Assembly (NCBI RefSeq): GCF_008016535.1
Contig: NZ_SAXY01000007.1
Coordinates: forward strand, 1-61,892
Source of the DNA: Brachyspira pilosicoli
GTDB taxonomy: Bacteria > Spirochaetota > Brachyspiria > Brachyspirales > Brachyspiraceae
Direction: 5' to 3'
Length of the DNA stretch: 61,892 bases
The notes under the pieces were generated by a model, which saw only the letters and a program-made list of their open reading frames with translations, did no database searches and was not told where the DNA came from. The translations under genes and the position numbers were made by a program. Below are positions 17,060 to 29,500 of the stretch, piece by piece; within the stretch, counting starts at the first letter, position 1, and each line of letters opens with the position of its first letter.

Positions 17060-17746
17060 ATGAAAAAAACTATAATTTTATTTTTTGCATTATTTTTATT
17101 TTCAGTAAGCAATCTATTTTCAGCACCAGGTTTTTTTAGTTTAGGCTATGTTATAACATTAGCAGGAAGCTTGCCTGAATACAAAATAGAAAATAACGGC
17201 GGAAGTTTAAATAAAAATGACTATCAAAGTCAATCATATTTTGAAGGCGGTATAATATTACAAACAGCTTATAATTTTATAGTTAGCTCAAGAACACAAT
17301 CTGCTATAACACTTGGTATTGATTTTGGATATAATAGAGATGCTTTTAGTTTTATAGATTATAATATTAAGAAAAAATATGCTAATTTATTTGACAGCAT
17401 ACTTGTGGGAGGATATTTAGAATCTACCATATATGGATTTATGCTTGGAGTTGGAGGAGGAGTAAAAATAGCTTTGGGCGGAAACTATAGATATGATAAT
17501 ATAATAGAGCTTCTTAACTATAATAGATTAAGAGAAAGATTTGATGATTTATATATACCGTATATAAAATTTGTAGTTGGTTATAAATTCTATAAATATT
17601 ATTCAAGCAGCAGTTTGAGTTTTTATTTTAACTATGATTTTCCTAATGTTAAAGTAAAAGGAGTTTCTCCAGATGTACAAAAACTTGCAGCAATAGATTT
17701 AGGTGTTCAGATATCAGGACATTTTAATTTTACAGAAGACTATTAA
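17060..17746 (+). CDS. Probable outer-membrane beta-barrel protein
   Basis: A 228-residue protein with a Sec signal peptide (MKKTIILFFALFLFSVSNLFSA, cleavage near residue 22). The mature part alternates hydrophobic and polar residues, is rich in Tyr, Gly and Phe, and has strand-like segments such as SAITLGIDFGYN and IYGFMLGVGGGVKIALGG. That pattern fits a small outer-membrane barrel of about eight strands. I do not recognise a named family. It has its own promoter and is followed 28 bases later by tenA, so both may be on one transcript. Confidence 0.6.
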   Translation: MKKTIILFFALFLFSVSNLFSAPGFFSLGYVITLAGSLPEYKIENNGGSLNKNDYQSQSYFEGGIILQTAYNFIVSSRTQSAITLGIDFGYNRDAFSFIDYNIKKKYANLFDSILVGGYLESTIYGFMLGVGGGVKIALGGNYRYDNIIELLNYNRLRERFDDLYIPYIKFVVGYKFYKYYSSSSLSFYFNYDFPNVKVKGVSPDVQKLAAIDLGVQISGHFNFTEDY

Positions 17747-17774
17747 TTAATAAAACTAATTAAAGAAATTAACA

Positions 17775-18434
17775 ATGGATTTTTCTAAAAAAGTATGGAA
17801 CAAAAACATAAAAAACTATCAAAAAATTAAAGATATGCCATTCAACAAAGAATTGATGTTAGGAACTTTAGATAAAAATAAATTTGCCTACTATATAGAA
17901 CAAGATGCTCATTACTTAAAATATTATTCAAAAGTTTTAGCAATAATATCTTCAAAAATAGATAGTGCAGATACTGCTATTACATTTTTACAATCTTCTA
18001 TTAATTCATATATAGTTGAAGAAGAGGTGGTTCATAAATATTTTAGAGAGTTATTTAATTTTAAAAATACAAATAAAATAACAACTGCCTATTTAGGCTA
18101 CACTAGTTTTTTAATAAATACAGCACATACTGAATCTGTAGAAGTTGCAGCATCTGCTATACTTCCTTGTTTTTGGATATACAATGAAATAGGAAAGTAC
18201 ATAAAAGAAAATGCTGTTACAAAAAACAACCCTTATAAAAAATGGATAGATACTTATGCAGACGAAGAGTTTTCTAAAGCAACTGACAATATGATTAGCA
18301 TTATTGACAATATGTATTCAAAAACTTCTAAAATAAATAAAGAAAAAATGATTAAGGCTTTTGATACTGCTTTTATTTGGGAATATAGGTTCTGGAATGA
18401 TGCTTACAATTTAGAAGTATTTAATAAAATATAA
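17775..18434 (+). CDS. tenA: TenA-family thiaminase II / aminopyrimidine aminohydrolase
   Basis: A 219-residue all-helical TenA/HQ-type protein. Residues matching the active site are visible: Asp44 and Tyr47 (EQDAHYL), the catalytic Cys132 (ILPCFWIYNEIG) and Glu203 near the C-terminus (IWEYRFW). TenA hydrolyses amino-HMP, a thiamine breakdown product, so that the pyrimidine can be salvaged. No other thiamine genes and no TPP riboswitch are in the window; the gene follows the outer-membrane protein gene by 28 bases. The protein lacks a signal peptide. Thiamine salvage is the best guess; TenA-E types with other pyrimidine substrates are possible. Confidence 0.85.
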   Translation: MDFSKKVWNKNIKNYQKIKDMPFNKELMLGTLDKNKFAYYIEQDAHYLKYYSKVLAIISSKIDSADTAITFLQSSINSYIVEEEVVHKYFRELFNFKNTNKITTAYLGYTSFLINTAHTESVEVAASAILPCFWIYNEIGKYIKENAVTKNNPYKKWIDTYADEEFSKATDNMISIIDNMYSKTSKINKEKMIKAFDTAFIWEYRFWNDAYNLEVFNKI

Positions 18435-19655
18435 TTATTTTTTAATTTTTATAGGAAGCAGTCTTTCTAATTCTGTTTTTGATACTTGAGTGTTGCCTGT
18501 TATTAAGCTTAACACTTTTATATTAGTTTCATCATTTAAAGCATTAAAAATATATTCTAAGCTATAATTTTTATTATAATTCTTTAATGGATATATTATA
18601 TTCACATGATTTTCGCATACAAACACACTCTCTTTTACTATTGCTGACTTTATATTAATATTTTTATGAGAGCCTGTGATTCTATTAACTGCTATAACCT
18701 CTTCTCTTATTATTAAATCTTCTGAAATATTTTTTATATATTGAAGTTTTCTTTTATTTGGTATAACAATTTTTCCATTTACTATATTAGAAGAATATAT
18801 TAAAGGAATCGCATTATTTTTACTTTCTGTAAGATTTTCTTTATATTTATTCCAAGCAATACTTCCTGTTTTTACAGAGTAGCCTATTTCTTTTAAGCTA
18901 ATTGTGTCTTTATATGCCTTGTTTAAAAATAATTTATCTTCTGTAAATATTGTAATATCATTTTTTGAAAATATATATTTTTTATTTTTTTTAGTATTAG
19001 TTCTTTTGAGTATTAAAAGCATCACTTTTTGATTTGCCATATAAAAGTTATCAGAGCCTTCCACTATATGCATATATTCTATACTGCTATTATTAATTAT
19101 ATATTCTCTTAATTTAGCAAAGAATGCTCCATTATTCATTGAAGGCGGCACAACATAGGCTAAATATCCACCATCATTAAGAAGCTCTAAACCTATTTTT
19201 ATAAACAAAGAAAATATATTAACTCTTCCGCTTATAATCTCTTTAAATCTTAATTTTTGCTCTTTATCTAATTTAAACTCAAAATATGGAGGATTTCCTA
19301 TTATATAATCATATTTAATAGATTTATCAGTGTTAATTTTTAAAGTATCTAAACATTTAACATCTGCATTATTTATTATTTTTTTTGATATAGCTACTAA
19401 ACTCTCATCAATATCAAATCCATGTATCTCAGCATTATTAAAATATTTTCTACAAGATAAAAGAAACTCTCCGCTTCCGCATGCTGGATCTAATATTCTT
19501 ACATTATCTTTTTTTTCTGAAATATTTATTAATTCTTTTAAAAGTAAATCTCTTATACTTTTTGGCGTAAAGTACTGTCCTAGTTTTTTTCTTTTTTCTA
19601 TATTTGTATTTTTAAAATAATCTATACTTTCTTTTGTGTACTCTTTTATCATCAT
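18435..19655 (-). CDS. Type II DNA adenine-N6 methyltransferase
   Basis: A 406-residue methyltransferase with LGQYFTPKSIRDLL (the N-terminal motif shared by gamma-class N6-adenine enzymes), SAM motif I ILDPACGSGEF (55-65) and catalytic motif IV IIGNPPYFEF (118-127). The second half (from about 230) is likely the target-recognition domain. It ends at the tenA stop (convergent genes, no gap) and begins 7 bases after the endonuclease gene. Together they form a restriction-modification pair: this enzyme protects host DNA at the site cut by its neighbour. The recognition sequence cannot be read from the protein. Confidence 0.88.
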   Translation of the reverse strand: MMIKEYTKESIDYFKNTNIEKRKKLGQYFTPKSIRDLLLKELINISEKKDNVRILDPACGSGEFLLSCRKYFNNAEIHGFDIDESLVAISKKIINNADVKCLDTLKINTDKSIKYDYIIGNPPYFEFKLDKEQKLRFKEIISGRVNIFSLFIKIGLELLNDGGYLAYVVPPSMNNGAFFAKLREYIINNSSIEYMHIVEGSDNFYMANQKVMLLILKRTNTKKNKKYIFSKNDITIFTEDKLFLNKAYKDTISLKEIGYSVKTGSIAWNKYKENLTESKNNAIPLIYSSNIVNGKIVIPNKRKLQYIKNISEDLIIREEVIAVNRITGSHKNINIKSAIVKESVFVCENHVNIIYPLKNYNKNYSLEYIFNALNDETNIKVLSLITGNTQVSKTELERLLPIKIKK

Positions 19656-19662
19656 ATCTCTC

Positions 19663-20367
19663 TTACAAACTATTACAAAACTCTATAACATTATCTTCGC
19701 ATCTTTGTCTATCTTCATGTAAAAAATAATCTATCTTAGCATTTTCATTTATCGTCTTATTTTGTTCGTAAGCACGCCTCACATAAACATTAAATCCCCT
19801 ATCAAACTTATATGCAAATAAATTATCTTTATTATTTCTTTTAATTTTCTTTTTAAAACTATCTTCAAGTTTTTTTATCTCTTCAAAAAAATCTATCAAT
19901 TCATCTCTCTCATTCATAGGAAGCACATCATTACCCATAAAAAAAGTAACATCTCCCCTACCATAAGAACCAAATATGTAAATAGAATTCGCTTTAGGAA
20001 GATTACTATTCCACATTGGTTTTGAAGATATATTGCTACTATATTTTATTTCTATAGATATAATTTTTTTTCTGCTAAACACAAGAAAATCAGGGAAATT
20101 CTGACTTCCATAAGGCTGCGATACAAAACAATTTTCAAAACTCTTATCTTCTAAAGAATAAATATTATCAATAATCTTATCAGACTTTTTATTTAAAATA
20201 TCACTTTTTAAAATAGAAAGTATTTTTTTTATTTCTATATCATTTCTTCTATTGAAGCCAACCTTTTTTAAAGCAGTCTCAAATCTATCTTCAAACTCAA
20301 TACCTTTTTTACTTTTTAGCCACTCTTTTTTATTATTTCTTATATCTATAAATATATCTCTAAGCAT
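19663..20367 (-). CDS. Probable type II restriction endonuclease, PD-(D/E)XK fold
   Basis: A 234-residue protein with FPDFLVFSRKKIISIEIKYS (91-110), a textbook PD-X12-E-X-K nuclease site (Asp93, Glu106, Lys108). It sits 7 bases upstream of an adenine methyltransferase in the same direction, the usual arrangement of a type II R-M pair. The preceding QPYGSQ loop (84-89) is also seen in several restriction enzymes. The only reasonable ATG is at 20367, but the -10 box found upstream is 7 bases from it and there is no ribosome-binding site, so the transcript may be leaderless. Identity as the cognate endonuclease is inferred from the motif and position. Confidence 0.78.
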   Translation of the reverse strand: MLRDIFIDIRNNKKEWLKSKKGIEFEDRFETALKKVGFNRRNDIEIKKILSILKSDILNKKSDKIIDNIYSLEDKSFENCFVSQPYGSQNFPDFLVFSRKKIISIEIKYSSNISSKPMWNSNLPKANSIYIFGSYGRGDVTFFMGNDVLPMNERDELIDFFEEIKKLEDSFKKKIKRNNKDNLFAYKFDRGFNVYVRRAYEQNKTINENAKIDYFLHEDRQRCEDNVIEFCNSL

Positions 20368-20373
20368 GCTAAT

Positions 20374-20401
20374 AATATATTTTAAAAAATAATATTGTCA
20401 A
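20374..20401 (-). promoter_or_regulatory. Promoter of the R-M operon, possibly leaderless
   Basis: On the minus strand TTGACA (20396-20401) and TATATT (20374-20379) are 16 bases apart. The -10 is only 6 bases from the ATG at 20367, so transcription should start at or very near the start codon. Confidence 0.55.
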
Positions 20402-20460
20402 TATATAACTATTAAAAGTTAGTATGTATAAAATTAATATAAAAAATAATAGAAAATGCT

Positions 20461-20500
20461 AATAAGTCTATAGCTAAATTGCTCTAGCTATAGACTTATT
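20461..20500 (-). terminator. 16-bp hairpin after the giant gene
   Basis: AATAAGTCTATAGCTA (20461-20476) and its exact reverse complement (20485-20500) enclose an 8-base loop, 36 bases past the stop of the 14.6-kb gene. The T-run after it is weak on the minus strand, so it may act as a terminator or as a 3' mRNA stabiliser. Confidence 0.65.
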
Positions 20501-20535
20501 ATTTATATACTATATTTTATCAGATCTCTTATTTA

Positions 20536-23500
20536 TTAATATCCTCTCGCTGACTCATCTTTCCATTTTTTGATAACTCTCTCAACCTCATCTCTGTCAT
20601 AAGAAGTATTTTTTACTATCTCATCATATTTCCAACCCTGCTTATACATATTAATAATAATGTTTTCTTTCTTATCATTAATCTTTGTACTAGTAGTTTT
20701 ATTTCTCTTAGTTAAACTTTTACCCGCATCATTAACATACTTCTCAGCATTATCTAATAGAGTTTCCAAATAACGAACAAAATATTCAGCTCTCTCAAGA
20801 TTTTTCACTATATTGTTATCATAATCCTCATACTGCTTCTTCATATATTTTAGGTTTTCTCTCTGATTCTGTATCTCTTCTATGATAACATTAAGCTCTT
20901 CTAACTTGCTAAAGAACTTCTGAACCTTTTCATCATTCTTATCTATCTTAGCTATATCTCTTTCTAAAGCAAACATCTTATCAGAGAACTCTCTTCTAGT
21001 ATCTTCTATATCAAGCATAGCAGATTTAATAGTATCTATTTTTTGTAATATATCATCAGATTCAGTGTCTGCAGTATTTACTTTTTCTAATATAGTATTA
21101 GCCTGCTCTTCTTTATCATTGATAATAGCAAGTTTATTTTCTATCTGAGAAGCTATATCTATAACAACTTTTATACCCTCTTGAGTATTTTCTATCATAG
21201 AGTTGCTTTCTGCTATTTGCATAAACTTGTTTTGTACCTCTTCAGACATCTCTACAAGCATATTTACTTTTTCTTGAGTATCTTTCAAACTTTCTTTCTC
21301 TTTTCTGATACTATCCGCATAGTCTAATATAGTATCATGCATATTCTTAAGCTCTTCAAACTCAGACATAGTTTTATTCATATCATAAACTGTATTTTTA
21401 GTATCATTTACTAAAACGTCTAATTTAGCTACATCATCTTTAATGAAATTAGCCATCTCTTCCGCTTTATCAAACATTTTTACAGTATCCATATACTTAT
21501 CTATGTCTTTGCCTATTTTTTCTATCTGTATTTTTAATGTTTCATACTCACTGTTTATATCATAAGTTTTATCATCAAGCATTTTATCTATAGAGTTAAC
21601 AACATCATTTAATTTTTCTGTTAAATTATCTGTTCTTGAATCTAAATCTTTGAGTATAACATTAGTTTTATCTTCATACTTCAAATTAATGTCTTCTAAT
21701 CTAGCATCTATCCCACTAGCATATTTAGCTATATCCTCTTCTAAAGCAGATATAATATTTTTCATGCCTGAAAGTCTCTCATCATAAACATCTAAATTTG
21801 AAGATTGAACCTTTAACATCTCCTCTTTAGCATTTTGTACATACTCTTTAGCATCATTCATAAGCAATGATAAAGTCTGTTCCATATTAGAATTAAGTCT
21901 GTCTATATATTTATCATACTTATCATTAGCAGATTCTTCTATATTAGTTACACTCTCTTCAATAATACTATTAGCCTCTTTAATCTTTTCGTTAACAGCA
22001 TCAGATATAGATTCTCTTAACTCCAACAATGAAATAGAAATATCTTCATACTGAGTTCTTAATTCATCAAATTGAGTATTCTTATCTTCTAAAAGCTCAT
22101 TTATTCTATTAGTAACATTCTCAATTATAGAATCAAATTCACTAACTTTGCTGTCTAAAGAAGTTTTAGCATTAGAAGAAAGCTCTTCAAGTCTAAACTT
22201 AAACTTATTGCCTTCTTCTTCTATATCTTTAGAATACAACTCAATTTTATTTTGTAACTCTAATGCCTTCTCTTCAACTATAGCTTGAAGTTTCTCTATA
22301 GAAGGAGAAAACTCATTTTGTAAGTTATTCATCTTCTCTTCTACATCTTTTAATAAGTCTTTATTATCTTCTAAAGATTTATTAAACTCTTCTTTAGCAT
22401 TAATAGCCTTCTCTAAATCACCTAAAAGATTATCAACTGAAGAATGCATACTTTCTTTTGTTGACTCTAACTCACTATAAAGAGAATTAATCTTATCCTG
22501 CCATTCTTTATAAGTGTTTTCAAATAAAGCTACAATATCTTCTTTGCTTCTCTCTTGTCTGTCACTATAATACTTCTCTGTTTCAAGATACATATCTTTT
22601 AATTTTGTAACTTCTTCCTCATGCATAGTTTTTACTTCTTCTATGCTTCTTTCACTCTCATAATTAACAGCACTTCTTAATTCGCTTAAAAGCTCATCTT
22701 GATAAGAAGACATATTATCTCTTAACTCTTTAGCAGTATCATCTAATTTAGAGTTCATCAATTTGAAAGTTTCATCAATCTTATCACTAATAGTTAACTC
22801 TACCTCATCTATAGCCTGTTTAACATCATTGAATCTCTCAAACTTCTTCATCTCATTATTAACAAACTCATTTACAATTTTCATTATATGAGGAGTTAAA
22901 TCATTAGTCTCTTTCAATATACTCTCATTAAATGAAGCAAGTAAATTATTAACAGCCTCTTTAGATTTGTCTAAATGCTCATTATTTTCATTAATAATTT
23001 TCTCTTCCATAGAAGATATATATTCTTCAACTTCTTTTATCTTTCTATTAAACTCTAATTCTTTCTCAGCTATTCTTTGAGAAGCATTATCTGAAGCCTC
23101 AATAACCGCAGATGTTAAACTATCAATCTTATTATTTATATTAACATCACTAGTTTTTACCATCTCAATTAGAGCTTCTCTTTCTCTGCGAACATTTTCT
23201 ATGTCCTGAGATATTAATTTTTGAGATTGACTTAATAATCTTATCTCATTTTCCTGCTCTTTCAAATTAACTTTAATAGTATCAACTATAGCATCTATTT
23301 CATTTTGAGCATTATCTATTTTCTCCATTATAGATTTTACTTTATCATTTTCTATATCATTTATATGCTTCTTAACTTTTTCAACATTGTCAGTAATATC
23401 TAATAATATATGAGAAGCACTCTCTTTAATATTATCAACTTCAACCTCTATAGCATCTCTATAAAACTCTTTAATTTTTTCTGGCTCTGAATAAGCATCT

Positions 23501-26500
23501 TCAAAATGTTCTATTCTTGCCTCTATACGTTTTCTGAAAGCCTCATTAGATTCTTCAAATACCTTGATAATATCATCTCTCAACTCTTCTGTCATATATT
23601 TGAAATCAGCTTCTATAGAATCACCCTTAAAGTTCTCAAGAACATCTAATATCTCTTTTTTCTGTTCATCTATTAGAGAAATAGCATCATCTTTACTTAT
23701 TAAATCTAGAGAAACTTTTTTGTTTAGCTCATCTATATTATCAATAATGCTTATTTTCTCATTGTTCAAAACCTTCATAGCTTCATCTTGTTCTCTTATA
23801 AGCTCTAATATAGATTTTCTAAAATTAATAAACTCATTAATTAATCTATTTCTATCGCTTTCCATACTATTTATAGCATCATCAGAATATAAAGTGCCTG
23901 TCTCATACTTTAATCTAATATCCTCTACTTCTAAAGCAATTCTCTCTCTCTCTTGTAATAAACTATTAGCCAACTCTTCTATGAAAGAAAGTTTATTAGC
24001 AAACTCATCTCTAAAGTTAGAAATATCATTTGCTATATTATCCCTATAGCTATTAATATTGCCAACTATTTCTTCTTGAAGCATAGCAAAGTTATTTCTC
24101 ATATCAGCCTTTTGCTCTTCAGCAATATCTTGGAAATGATTCTCTTCTTGAAGTTTAGATTCTATATCATCTCTAAATGAAGCAAACTCTTCTCTCAAAG
24201 ACATCTTCTCTTCAACAAATATATTGCTTATATCCTCTAAAGTTGGAATATCTTTAAGTATTGATTCTTTTAAACCAGATAATTTATTTTCAAAATTAAC
24301 TTGCTCTTTTGATAAAATCTCAGCTATAACATCTGTAGGAGAATAGTTTTCTTCTAAGTCTTTTCTAAACTCATCTATAGTTTTATTAATATTAGCTATC
24401 TCTTCATCAAATAATTTTGAAACATAATCTTTATCTGCAATATTAGAAGATAATTTTTCTTTTGTATCATCTATAGAATCATCAATACTGCCTTTATACT
24501 CTGACATAAGCTCTTCAAACTTATCTAAAGAAACAGAATTATCTTTTAAACTTTCAAACTCTTTTCTTATATCATTTAAAGCATAATATAAATTAGCTTT
24601 TTCTTTATCAATTATATCATTAAAGTTCTTTAAATATTCGTTTCTAAAAGCTTCTATCTTATCAGAATTAGACATATATTCTACTCTAATAGCAGATTTG
24701 AAATTATCCAATTCTTCTATTAATTTATTTTTCTCTTCTTCAAACATATCAGCAAAGTTTTTATTGTTAGAAGTTAATATATCATTTTTAAAGTCTTCAA
24801 ACTCATTAACTATATTGTTCTTCTCTGAAACAAATAAATCGCTAATATCTTCCATGCTAGGTATTGATTCAATAACCTCTGTTTTAAACTTAGAGAACTC
24901 TTCATTCATCTGAGCATCTTTTCTCTCTATAGTTTCATAGACATCTTTCTTAAGCTCATATATTGAATCTAATAACTCTTTCTTATCTTTAGCAAGTTCA
25001 TTAGAAAGCTCTAAAGAAGAAATTAAATTATGTTCTATATGTCCAGTATCATTTGATAAGCTATCTTTCAAATTATTTATCTTAGTATCAATAGCTTCTT
25101 CATAATCATTTAATACTTTATCTAATCTGTTTACATATTGAGTGATATCATTATTTAAGTAATGCTGACTATCCTCTACATCTTTTATTCTATCTTCAAA
25201 TGCTTCCATTTTATTTTCAAATGTAGAAAGTTTATCATTAATCAATGATTTTGATTTATCATTATCTTCTTCAATAGAAACTATTTTTTTCTCTATATCA
25301 GATTTTAAATTATTTATAGTATTTGATATACTTTCTATTTTTTCATTAGAAGTAAGATTTTCTTTGTCTAGGTTTTCAATTATAGAGTTTATATTTTCAT
25401 TAAAGCTCTTTTCAACATTATCTATTTTTAAATTAAACTCCTCAAATGAATCTCTAAACTTAATCTCTAAATCAGATTTAAAACTATCTGCCTTCTCAGT
25501 TATAAAATCAGAATATAATTCTCTTATTTTATCTCCGTCACCCCAAGAATCTTCAAAGAACTCTATACGCTTCTCTAATCTGCTTGTAAAGTTCAAGTTA
25601 TTATCTTCAATATCTGATAAACTATTCACTATAGAAGATATTTTAGATTTATATTCTTCAAGAGTATTAAATATATCATTATTATTAGATTTAAATAACT
25701 CGAAACTCTCCTCTATTTTTTTCAACTCTTCAGATAATTCATCTTTACTGATTTTATTATTCTCATAAGAAGAGATTTTATTTACTAATTCTAATTCTTT
25801 GCTATTTATAAACTCATTAATCTTACCCTCTGAACTTTCAATAGCCTTAGATATAGCATTATTGATGTTTTCATTTAAATCATTTAATGAATCTGTTATA
25901 ATATTATCTAAGCTCTCTTTGCTCTTCTCTATACTATCCATCTGCTCTTTTAATTTTGAATCTATCTTAGAAGAATAATCACTCAAATATACATCAATAT
26001 ATCCTCTATTAGCATCCATCTTAGATTTTTCTATTTCTAATTTCAAACTATTACAAAGTTCTTCTAAAGATTTAGAATTATTTTCATAAGCAGTATTCAA
26101 TAACTTAGCATAGCTTTCATAGTTAGATATAATACTTTTACCTATATCATTGATATCTTTCATTATAGAAGATGACTCCTCTAATCTATAGCTTTCTATA
26201 TTTTTTAACTCATCTTCATATTTATCAATAGCATCAGTTATCATATTATTAAATCTATTAATATCAGAAGTTAGCTTGTTTTCCAAATTATTAACTTTAT
26301 TATTAATAGAGCTTATTCTAGATTCTAATGATTCATTTAACTCATTTTCTCTATCTGCTATTTTTTCTCTAACAGCTTTTACTATATCATCTACAATAGA
26401 ATCCTTTTTATCATTTGTGCTGTCTATAAATGATTCTATATTATTTTTTGCTTCTTTTAATTGTTCAAGCAAATTATATAAACTATCATCTTTCCAAATA

Positions 26501-29500
26501 GATATGCCGTTTTCAACCTCATCAATTTGCTCTTTTAAACTTGACATTATCTCATTTTTCAAGTTGTTTACTTCTGGAGTAATAGCATCTTCATAAAGTT
26601 TTAATATTTTACTTGAATCTGATAAATTATCTTCAAAATAAGCAACTCTATTATTGATATTTTCTCTAAACTCATCATTATTAGAATTTAATTCATCATA
26701 CAAAGAATAAAGCTTCTCCTTCTCTTCGTCAAAATATTCTTTAGAAACACCATTATCCTCTAATGTATCTATTTTGTATTCTAATGAATATTTAAACTCA
26801 GATACCTCTTCAAATAATCTATCAATATCAACTCTTAAATTACCATCAACACCTTCTAAATTATTTTTTAACAAATAAACTTCATTTTCTAACTCATCAA
26901 GCTTATCAAAATCTTCTTTCAATGAATTGAATGTATCTTGTAATTTTATTCTCTCCTGTTCTAATTCATCTAATACATCATTATTTTTCAAAGCTTCTAA
27001 TTCAAATTTAAAGTTATCTATGCTATCTAATATACTATTTTTTTCATCATCCATAGTATTTTTTATATTAGAAATCATACTCTCAGAATCTGATACTCTA
27101 TCAATTATCTCTTTAGTAAACATGTCAAAGGATTCTTCAAATTGATTTTTTAATTCCTCAAAAATACTTGGAATATATGATTTTTTAGCTTCTAATATAG
27201 AATCTTTGAAATTAGCAAACTCTTCTCTTAATGCTACAACATGCTCATCACTTAATACAGAACTTTCTATATTTGAGAATTTATCTTCATAAGATTTACC
27301 TATAGACTCATACTCTGTTTTAAGTTCTGATATTTTTGAATCTAAATATTCATACAATAATTTTTCTTTTTCATCTACTTTAGATATTTGTTCAGCATAA
27401 TCATTTAATTTGCTCTCTACAATAGATATTCTTTCATTTTGATTAAGAGTATTCTCATTTATTTTACTTATAGTATCATTTAAATTAGAATTAAGCTCAT
27501 CAAAACTATTTTTTATTATACTTTCTAATTCTTCTTTTGCTTTATTTAATACACTAAACTTATCTTCTATTTTTGAATCTATATTATTTAAATATTCTTG
27601 TAAATATTCATCAATATAATTCTTATCTGCATTCTCCTCTCTAATACGTTCTATCTCTTCTCTTAAACTATTTGAATACTCTTCTAAATATTCGTTTACA
27701 TAATTTTTGTCAGATTCTCTATTATCTTCTCTTAAAGTATTCAATTCATCTTTTAAATTATTTGAATACTCTTCTAAATATTCATTAATGTAATTTTTAT
27801 CTGCTTCTGTATTTTCTTCTCTAAGAGAATATAGATCATCTTTCAAATTATTAGAGTACTCTTCTAATAAAGATACTGAATTATTATAAACTTCTTCTAA
27901 GTCTTTTACATAATTCTCATAGCTATTTTTAACCTCTTCACTAATTTTGTTTAGAGTATCCTCACTTAACTCTGCACTATTAACTTGTAGAGTATTTATT
28001 TCTGCTTTATAGTTATTAACAGCTTCATTTAAACTATTATAGAAGTTCTCTAAATCTTTGCTAACATCATTAGTTATCTTATCATCAAATACTGACAACT
28101 TACTTTCTATATCTTTAACTCTGTCTTCTAATTTGCTGTATATAGCTTCTTCTTTTGATTCTATCTCTTTCATCATATAAGATAACAATTCTTCTTTTTT
28201 AGCGTCTGTATCTTTTATATAGTTTTCTATAGTAGACTTAGACTCTTCTAATTTATCATATATAGATTTCTCTTTTAATTCTAATTCTTTCATTATAGAA
28301 GACAATATTTCTTCTTTTTTACTATCTGTATCTTTTATATAGTTTTCTATACTATTTTTTGCTTGTTCCAACTCAGACAATAATCTATTAATATCATCTT
28401 CTTTGTAATTATCCACACTTAATGATAAATTATCTACCTTAGATTTTAGCTCTTCTAAATAATTCTCAAACTCAAGCTCTCTTTCATATCTTATATTGTC
28501 TAGCTCTTCTCTTAAATCTGCTGAATATAAGCTTCTTATTCTTGTGCTGTCTGACCAAGTATCTTCAAAATATTCTACTCTTCTCTCTAATCTCTCTCTA
28601 AACTCTTTATTGTCTTTCTCTAAATTATCAAATAAATTATTTAGTTTTGACAACTCTTCATTAAACAAATCTTTTACACTGCTGTCATTATTCAATGAAC
28701 TAATGTTATTTTCTATTCCTATTAATTTATCTTCTAAATCTTTTCTGTAATTTGATATACTATTTTCTAACTCTAATGATTTGTTAATAGCTTTATCCAC
28801 ATCTTCTTTGAAACTGCTTAATCTATTATCAAAATCATTTACATTACCATTCACACTCTCAAAGTTATTATTTAACACCTCAAAGTTAGATGATATTGTA
28901 TCTAAATTAGCAGATATATTTTCATTATTTAATGATAATTCTTCAACTCTGCTATTTAATTTATCCATTTCTAAATGAACATTATTATATTCTTTTTTAA
29001 GTTCATCTATTGATGAGTTTATTGAAGATTTTAATGAACTATCTAATTCTGATACATTATCTCTCAATTCATTTAAACTGCCTTCTAATTCATCAAACTT
29101 AGACAACTCTTCTCTTATACCATTAAAAGAATCTTCTAATGATAACTTATAATCTAATAACTCATTTAATCTGTCATCATTATTAATATTATCTATATCA
29201 GAGCGAAGAGCGTCTAACTCCTCTAATAAAAGATTCTTATCACTTGATAGCATATCTTTTACATAGTTTATGTCACTGTCTGTGTCATTTAGTCTAGTTA
29301 ATAAATCCCTGCTAAACTCTTCAAAGCCTCTCTCTAACTTCTCTCTCTCCTCTTCAAATAAACTATATAAATCACTGCCATCATTATTAACCAAATCATT
29401 ATTATCATTAACTGATGAAATATCTTCTTTCAATGATAAATAATCATCTCTAAGACTCTCTAGTTTAGATATAAGCTCTTCTTTCTCTTGACTTTGTAAA

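Noticed and set aside
17746-17775. TPP riboswitch before tenA
   Set aside because: The gap is only 28 bases and AT-only, too short for a THI element; none is seen upstream of the preceding gene either.
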